From NCBI RefSeq assembly GCF_000820305.1, contig NZ_CDBH01000021.1:1-64000 (forward strand): 64,000 nt of DNA, written 5' to 3'. The stretch's first letter is position 1. The number at the start of each line of letters is the position of its first letter. The notes under the pieces were generated by a model. The model made no database searches and had not been told where the DNA came from. It was given only the letters and a program-made list of their open reading frames with translations. Source of the DNA: Aeromonas dhakensis. GTDB taxonomy: Bacteria > Pseudomonadota > Gammaproteobacteria > Enterobacterales > Aeromonadaceae. Shown here piece by piece: positions 59,178 through 64,000 of this stretch. The translations under genes and the position numbers were made by a program.

Positions 59178-59200
59178 AAGGGGCCTGCGGGCCCCTTTTT
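59178..59200 (+). terminator. Terminator after the receptor gene
   Basis: An 8-bp stem (59178-59185 with 59190-59197, loop TGCG) followed by a T run, 17 bases after the stop. A second short hairpin (59227-59243) follows but lacks a T tract. Confidence 0.8.
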
Positions 59201-59426
59201 CATGGCGCAAGCGAGCGGCCAAAAAGAAACCCGCCGGTGGCGGGTGGAAGGATTGCAACACTAACCAGGAGGAGGTGTTACTCGATAGACACCAGTCTTG
59301 CGCCAATAGTTCAATTTTATTGATGTTTTTCACTATTATCTGAGCGGCTTCCCGCCCGGGATCGCAGGATCCCCACCGGCAAATCGGTTATCATTTGTGC
59401 CCCATCTTCCCCCTTGCCGAGGATCT

Positions 59427-60581
59427 ATGCCCGCCTTCTCCTGGTTAGCCCTGTTTTTTGGTGCTTTCTACTTCGTCTATGGTGCCTATCTGCCGTTCTG
59501 GTCGCTCTGGCTGGAGGGGATCGGGGTGAGCGCCGAGATGATAGGCCTGCTGCTCGGTGCCGGCATGGCAATCCGCTTTGCCGGCAACCTGATGGTGATG
59601 GGGCAGATCAAGGGGGCGGGGCACCTGCTGCCGGTCACCCGCCTGCTCTGCCTGCTCAGTCTGCTGGCCTTCCTCGGCTTTTATCTCAGCCACAATCTCT
59701 GGTGGCTGGTGGGACTGACCCTGGTGGCGAACTTCATCTACCCGACCCTGATGCCGGTGGGGGAGGCGCTGGCTACCCGCATGGTGGTGCAGGCGCACCT
59801 CGACTACGGCAAGGTACGCCTGTGCGGCTCCTTTGCCTTCATCGTCGCCTCGACCCTGGTGGGGGCCCTGGTGGGGAATTTTGGCAGCGAGTGGGTGCTG
59901 CACACCATGGTGGCCGGGCTGCTGTTGATGCTGCTGCTCAGCTGGCTGCCGCTGCACCCGGTGCCGCGGGACATCCAGGGCGAGCGGGCCAAGGCCTCCC
60001 TGCTCGATACCCTCAAGTCCCCCCAGGTGCGCCGCTTCCTGCTGATCTCCGCCCTGCTGCAGGGCAGTCACGCCGCCTATTACGGCTTCAGCGCCATTCA
60101 CTGGAAGGCGGCGGGCTACAGCGGTACCACCATCGGCTATCTGTGGGCGCTGGGGGTGGTGGCGGAGATCGGCATGTTCGCCGCCGACAAGCGCTTCCTC
60201 AACCGCTTCGGCGCCCAGACCCTGTTCCTGGTGGGGGCGCTGGGCTGCGTGGTGCGCTGGATCCTGCTCGGTGCCTCCACCGAGATCCTGGTGCTGGTGG
60301 CGGGCCAGCTGCTGCATGCGGTCACCTTCTGCGTCAGCCACCTCGGCGCCGTGCGCTTCATGACCCGCCAGCTGCCGGCCGAGCAGCTGATCCCGACCCA
60401 GGCGCTCTATGCGGCGCTGGGGCTCGGCATGACGGTGGCCGCCCTGATGACCCTGTGCGGTCTGCTTTACGAACCGCTGGGGGGCAGTATCTTCTTCCTG
60501 ATGGTGCTGGTGGTGCTGCCGGTGTTCGTGCTGCGCCTGCGCCCAGCTGCGCCGTCTGGGCAGGGGCATGCTCCGGTCTGA
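59427..60581 (+). CDS. MFS transporter, 3-phenylpropionate (HcaT-like) family
   Basis: 384 residues with 12 predicted membrane helices. The N-terminus (FFGAFYFVYGAYLPFWSLWL) and GVSAEMIGLLLGAGMAIRF, VRLCGSFAFIVAS are typical of the HcaT/LacY-like branch of the MFS. The name is by family; the real substrate is uncertain because no aromatic-acid catabolic genes are near. Start at 59427 is supported by GAGGAT 3 bases beyond spacing. Single gene. Confidence 0.82.
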   Translation: MPAFSWLALFFGAFYFVYGAYLPFWSLWLEGIGVSAEMIGLLLGAGMAIRFAGNLMVMGQIKGAGHLLPVTRLLCLLSLLAFLGFYLSHNLWWLVGLTLVANFIYPTLMPVGEALATRMVVQAHLDYGKVRLCGSFAFIVASTLVGALVGNFGSEWVLHTMVAGLLLMLLLSWLPLHPVPRDIQGERAKASLLDTLKSPQVRRFLLISALLQGSHAAYYGFSAIHWKAAGYSGTTIGYLWALGVVAEIGMFAADKRFLNRFGAQTLFLVGALGCVVRWILLGASTEILVLVAGQLLHAVTFCVSHLGAVRFMTRQLPAEQLIPTQALYAALGLGMTVAALMTLCGLLYEPLGGSIFFLMVLVVLPVFVLRLRPAAPSGQGHAPV

Positions 60582-60609
60582 TACCGACCCGTCTGAATCA
60601 TCACACAGC

Positions 60610-60638
60610 AAAAGGGAGAGCCATGGCTCTCCCTTTTT
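60610..60638. terminator. Bidirectional terminator between the MFS and peptidase genes
   Basis: A 13-bp perfect stem (60610-60622 with 60625-60637) with A4 and T5 ends lies between convergent genes. Confidence 0.87.
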
Positions 60639-60655
60639 CGTTGCGGCGTGCGGCG

Positions 60656-61864
60656 TTACCGCGCTTCGCCAAGATAGTAGCGGCTCAGACGGCGCCAGGT
60701 CTCCGAGCCTATGGTGCCAGCAAGCAGCTCATTGGATGCGGTATCAAAGCGACCATCCGGCAGCCAGCCCAGCTGGGGCAGCAGCCGGGCCAGGGTGGCG
60801 TCATTGTGCTGCAGCTCCCTGTCCAGGGTTTCCCAGAAGGCGCTCCCCTTGACGTAAAAGAGCGGGTAATAGGATCGATCCCCTGCCATCACCTCGCGGG
60901 CCGCCCGATAGAGGCCGCTCTCGCCATGGGGCAACTGCTTGCCCCGTTCGGCCAGCTCGTTGACCGCCGTGACCTGATGCAGCCGAAAGCGGCGCAGCGC
61001 CTTGATGGCAAGGTACTCGGCAAGGCTCTCGTTGACCCAGGTGGGCTGTGGCGCGGTGCTGAGGATGTGCACCGCCTCGTGGGCGGAGGTGCGCAGCAGA
61101 CGCAGTGGCGCCTGTGGGGTCGGCTTGCCATCCCTGGTGGGGTAGTTGGCGACAAACACCTGATCCCCGGCGGCGCCGCCGAGGGAGCGGGTCGCCACAT
61201 CCCGTCCCAGCCACACCAGCCGCCACGGGTAAGTGGGCGGGGTGACATCGAGCTGGAAAGCCAGATAGTCGATGATCTCGTTCAATTGTTGCTGCAGGGC
61301 CGGCATATCGAGCTGATTGGCCGTCTCGTCATGGCTGAGCAGCAGCCTGGGATCCCGTTCGGTGACGGGCACTGTGGCCAGACCAAATGGCAGGATCAGC
61401 GGCGGCTGGTTGAGGTCCGGCAGCGGCTGGCAACTGCCATCCGGCAGACAGACGTCCCCTTGGCGACTCCCTTGCTGGCGCACCAGATTGCCCCATTCGG
61501 TCAATAGCCACCGATTGGGGGCAAACAGTAGCGACTCCTGGGCCGAGGCATCGGCCCCCAGGGCTGGCGCCGGGGTGAGGGTTACCTGCCAGCCGACTTC
61601 TTGGCAGGAGAAGGGCTGGTTGAGGGCCACCGGCTGGTTGTCTGCAAGACAGACCAGCTTGGGTGAAACCGGTGAGGAACTGCTCGGCAACTGACGAGGG
61701 GGGAGCAGGGTAAAAGGGGGATTGCCCTGCATCGTAAGGCGTATCTGCAACTCATTGGCACGGCTGCCCTGCTCTACAAGGTAGCGGGGGCCGCTGGTGC
61801 CATCGGCGGCGCAGGCCCACAGCGGCAGCAACCACAGGGCACACAGGGTGAGATGGCGACTCAT
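60656..61864 (-). CDS. Putative exported zinc metallopeptidase (peptidase MA-like)
   Basis: 402 residues. Signal peptide about 1-19 (LWLLPLWACAA). The N-terminal ~190 residues are beta-rich, with cysteine pairs (KLVCLADN, SCQEVGW; VCLPDGSCQP). The C-terminal half has the zinc motif HEAVH near residue 262 and TWVNESLAEY about 16 residues later, resembling the gluzincin pattern HExxH...W(L/V)xEGLAEY of the peptidase MA superfamily. Activity is inferred. It is the last of three minus-strand genes with the XRE and DUF2975 genes; 6 bases separate it from the XRE gene. Confidence 0.7.
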   Translation of the reverse strand: MSRHLTLCALWLLPLWACAADGTSGPRYLVEQGSRANELQIRLTMQGNPPFTLLPPRQLPSSSSPVSPKLVCLADNQPVALNQPFSCQEVGWQVTLTPAPALGADASAQESLLFAPNRWLLTEWGNLVRQQGSRQGDVCLPDGSCQPLPDLNQPPLILPFGLATVPVTERDPRLLLSHDETANQLDMPALQQQLNEIIDYLAFQLDVTPPTYPWRLVWLGRDVATRSLGGAAGDQVFVANYPTRDGKPTPQAPLRLLRTSAHEAVHILSTAPQPTWVNESLAEYLAIKALRRFRLHQVTAVNELAERGKQLPHGESGLYRAAREVMAGDRSYYPLFYVKGSAFWETLDRELQHNDATLARLLPQLGWLPDGRFDTASNELLAGTIGSETWRRLSRYYLGEAR

Positions 61865-61870
61865 AGGGGA

Positions 61871-62080
61871 TCAACGCTCCTCCTCGAAGGCCAGCAGATC
61901 CCCGGGCTGGCAGCCCAGTTCGCGGCAGATCGCCTCCAGGGTGGAGAAGCGAACCGCCTTGGCATGGCCGTTTTTCAGGATGGAGAGGTTGGCTTCTGTG
62001 ATGTTGACCCGCAGGGCCAGCTCGCGGGCGGTCATCTTGCGTTCGGCCAGCAGGGCATCGAGTCGGATGATGATGGGCAT
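61871..62080 (-). CDS. Small XRE-family transcriptional regulator
   Basis: 69 residues, essentially one Cro/CI helix-turn-helix: MPIIIRLDALLAERKMTARE, ALRVNITEANLSILKNG, then the closing FSTLEAICRELGCQPGDLL. This is the YozG-like type commonly encoded next to DUF2975 membrane proteins. It begins 7 bases after the DUF2975 gene. The three 15-bp elements upstream of the operon (62746-62823) are its likely operators. Confidence 0.88.
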   Translation of the reverse strand: MPIIIRLDALLAERKMTARELALRVNITEANLSILKNGHAKAVRFSTLEAICRELGCQPGDLLAFEEER

Positions 62081-62087
62081 GGGATCC

Positions 62088-62699
62088 TCACACCGTCAGT
62101 TGTTGTTCATCGGCCAGCAGTTTGGCCTCGCGCATCACCAGGGCCAGTGCCGAGACGATCAACCCGGCCAGCAGCAGCTGAAAGTCCGACGAGCTGATGT
62201 TGATCTTGCCGTGCAGCTCGGGTCCCGGCAGGGTGAGCACTATGTCCAGCAGCGGCGTCGTGCCGATCTTGGTGACGAAGCTGACGCAGAGCAGCAGGCC
62301 GATCCACTGGTAGCGACGGATCTGGCTGAAGGTGAACAGCATGGCCTGCCGGTAGCCGCGAAACAGCTGGAGCAGCTGCCACAGCATCAGCATGAACACC
62401 AGATCCGGCAGCAGCATCACCAGGGTGCCCAGCAGGCGGGTTCCCAAAGTGAGGGGATAGTCGGCAACGGCGGGTTGGGTGCTGGCCTGCGGGAGCGACT
62501 CCGTGGTCAGGGGTACCTTGCCGAGCACCGAACTCTCTTCCACATTCAGCGCTTCTTGCAGCTCCTGCTGCAGGTAGTCGCTGCCGCCGATCAGGTGTGA
62601 CCAGACCCCCATGACCGTCAGGACGGGGGTGGCCAGCAGAGTAGCCAGCAGGATCCATTCGATCAGGCTGCTCATGCGTTCGAGCTTGTTCTGTTTCAT
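62088..62699 (-). CDS. DUF2975 membrane protein
   Basis: 203 residues with about four hydrophobic helices (roughly 10-35, 85-110, 130-150, 170-190) separated by a longer extracytoplasmic loop with NVEESSVLGKVPL. Family DUF2975 is paired with small XRE regulators across bacteria; function unknown, possibly sensing an envelope state and releasing or binding the regulator. First gene of the operon. Confidence 0.82.
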   Translation of the reverse strand: MKQNKLERMSSLIEWILLATLLATPVLTVMGVWSHLIGGSDYLQQELQEALNVEESSVLGKVPLTTESLPQASTQPAVADYPLTLGTRLLGTLVMLLPDLVFMLMLWQLLQLFRGYRQAMLFTFSQIRRYQWIGLLLCVSFVTKIGTTPLLDIVLTLPGPELHGKINISSSDFQLLLAGLIVSALALVMREAKLLADEQQLTV

Positions 62700-62745
62700 C
62701 GTTTACCTCTTTGAGTGAAAGGGTGGGCCACGCGTAGCGCCGAGT

Positions 62746-62823
62746 TATCGTTTATCAATAAACACAGCCTGATGTTTATCGTTTTTCGATATTTATTCAA
62801 CCGTTTTTTATTGAAAAACGATA
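62746..62823. promoter_or_regulatory. Three operator-like 15-bp elements upstream of the DUF2975-XRE operon
   Basis: TATCGTTTATCAATA (62746-62760), TATCGTTTTTCGATA (62777-62791, perfect 5-bp arms) and TATTGAAAAACGATA (62809-62823, inverted). Centres are 31 and 32 bases apart, about three helical turns, so repressors would bind on one DNA face. They lie between the divergent DUF2975 and kinase genes. Confidence 0.75.
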
Positions 62824-62918
62824 AATTCTCGCCGCAATAAGGAGATGACATTTTCCGGGCAGCTCTCTAGACTGGCTGCTGCTGCGCTTGAATCTTCAAC
62901 ACGGACAAGAGGTTACAG

Positions 62919-64000
62919 ATGCACCAGGGATGGTTGCTGATCGGATTGTCGCTCTCCTACCTGGGGCTGCTGTTTCTGATCGCCTACGTGGCGGACAAGA
63001 ACAAACGGCGTCGCCTCCAGGGCCAGCCCCTGCTCTACAGCCTGTCGCTGGCGGTCTACTGCACCTCCTGGACCTTCTTCGGCACGGTGGGCCAGGCCAG
63101 CGAGTCGCCCTGGTCGCCCGTGCCCATCTATCTGGGCCCAATGCTGGTGTTTCTGTTCGGCTGGCGCTTGCTGGCTCGCCTCATCCTGGTGGCCAAGCGC
63201 GAGCACATCACCTCCATCGCCGACTTCATCGCCGCCCGTTACGGCAAGTCCCAGCGCCTCGCCATGGTGATCGCGCTGATCGCCATCATGGGCATACTTC
63301 CGTACCTGGTGCTGCAGCTCAAAGCCATCGTCACCGGGCTGGATCTGCTGATGGCCAACCCTGTGCCCGCCGGCCCCACCGGCAATACCGCCGGGCTGGC
63401 CCTTGGGGTGGCCCTGCTGCTGGCCCTCTTCAGCATCTTGTTTGGCACCCGCCATCTGGACGCCACCGAGCACCACCGCGGCATGGTGGTGGCCATCGCC
63501 TTCGAATCCGTGGTCAAGCTGCTCGCCTTCATGGCGGTGGGGAGCTTCGCGCTCTGGCTCATCCTCAGCAAGCCGAGCCAGGCCCGCACCCTGGTGGCCA
63601 GCGATTTTCTCGATGCGGTGGTGGCGGTGACGCCGGGCAGCCTGCTGGAGCTCGCCATCTACACCCTGGTGGCCATGTGCGCCGTCATCTGCCTGCCGCG
63701 CCAGTTTCACGTTACCGTGGTGGAGAACAACCAGGGCCAGGATCTGCACTGGGCGCGCTGGTTGTTCCCGCTCTACCTGTTCATGATGGGACTCTTCATC
63801 TGGCCGCTGGCGCTGGCGGGCAAGCAGTGGGTGGGGGCCGGCATGGCCTCGGATACCTATGTGATCAGCCTCCCCATGTCGCTCGGGTTCGACGGCATGG
63901 CGCTGCTGGCGTTTCTCGGCGGCACTTCGGCGGCCACCGGCATGGTGATCGTCTGCACCATAGCGCTGGCCATCATGGTCAGCAACGATCTGGTGCTGCC
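62919..64000 (+). CDS. CrbS/CbrA-like sodium:solute symporter-histidine kinase, N-terminal part (cut by window end)
   Basis: The frame is open from ATG at 62919 (AGAGG upstream) to the window end, 360 codons. About nine membrane helices of the sodium:solute symporter fold are present: YCTSWTFFGTVGQA, EHITSIADFIAARYGKSQRL, PYLVLQLKAIV, VICLPRQFHVTVVEN and GGTSAATGMVIVCTIAL with MVSNDLVLP. This combination is typical of CrbS/CbrA hybrids, in which a PAS-histidine kinase-receiver part follows; that part is outside the window. In Vibrio CrbS controls acetyl-CoA synthetase (acetate switch). Kinase identity is therefore inferred. Confidence 0.85.
   Translation, partial: MHQGWLLIGLSLSYLGLLFLIAYVADKNKRRRLQGQPLLYSLSLAVYCTSWTFFGTVGQASESPWSPVPIYLGPMLVFLFGWRLLARLILVAKREHITSIADFIAARYGKSQRLAMVIALIAIMGILPYLVLQLKAIVTGLDLLMANPVPAGPTGNTAGLALGVALLLALFSILFGTRHLDATEHHRGMVVAIAFESVVKLLAFMAVGSFALWLILSKPSQARTLVASDFLDAVVAVTPGSLLELAIYTLVAMCAVICLPRQFHVTVVENNQGQDLHWARWLFPLYLFMMGLFIWPLALAGKQWVGAGMASDTYVISLPMSLGFDGMALLAFLGGTSAATGMVIVCTIALAIMVSNDLVL

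Noticed and set aside
59414-61507. 697-codon plus-strand frame crossing the MFS gene and the antisense of the peptidase gene
   Set aside because: It runs through the strong bidirectional terminator at 60610 and overlaps the MFS gene in another frame; the composition is Gly/Ala/Pro/Arg-rich, as for GC-driven shadows.

Overview
The window is about 62% GC, almost fully coding, and reads as a chromosomal segment of a gammaproteobacterium. Gene content and order fit Aeromonas best: the queG / nnr-tsaE-amiB-mutL-miaA-hfq-hflXKC block, the lptD-surA-pdxA-rsmA-apaG-apaH block, ispB / rplU-rpmA-obgE, an amgK-murU peptidoglycan-recycling pair, and a Vibrio/Aeromonas-style heme-uptake cluster. The genus is an inference from protein character, not from a database search. 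I see no rRNA, tRNA, insertion sequence, prophage or CRISPR array.

Layout. 1-5000: 3' end of a chemotaxis transducer, rfaH, the metNIQ methionine importer under a MetJ-type operator, and an unknown helical protein. 5100-18050: ppgK and queG on the minus strand, then the long plus-strand nnr...hflC series ending with a small YjeT-like protein. 18140-21331: ispB (minus) against rplU-rpmA-obgE (plus). 21700-30800: accessory genes: a YjiH-like membrane protein, an acyl-CoA synthetase, a tandem pair of paralogous lipoproteins, a large HD-GYP phosphodiesterase, a luciferase-like monooxygenase and an HTH/2TM protein. 30900-40400: the lptD-to-apaH operon on the minus strand, divergent from amgK-murU-djlA. 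40450-50840: a purine-type permease, ettA, a small CRP-like regulator, a YgjV-like membrane protein, an exported MTA/SAH nucleosidase, a lytic transglycosylase, a nucleotide-sugar epimerase, a YitT-like protein and a periplasmic solute-binding protein. 50860-59160: heme acquisition (hmuTUV, hutXZ, a ChaN-like lipoprotein and a TonB-dependent receptor), with two Fur-like sites. 59400-64000: an MFS transporter, a putative exported zinc peptidase, an XRE/DUF2975 pair beneath three copies of a 15-bp operator-like element, and the N-terminus of a CrbS/CbrA-like transporter-kinase.

How the genes fit together. Heme would cross the outer membrane through the receptor, pass to HmuT, be imported by HmuUV, and be carried and degraded by HutX/HutZ. 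AmgK and MurU salvage cell-wall MurNAc to UDP-MurNAc. SurA folds outer-membrane proteins including LptD, encoded next to it.

The most unusual structure lies at gene ends. A degenerate copy of the mutL translation start forms a 39-codon ORF just upstream of mutL. A decayed copy of the apaH C-terminus follows apaH. An 11-codon repeat opens amgK. I did not find an obviously new multi-gene defence or biosynthetic system. The least-explained locus is the XRE-DUF2975-peptidase cassette at 60656-62823.
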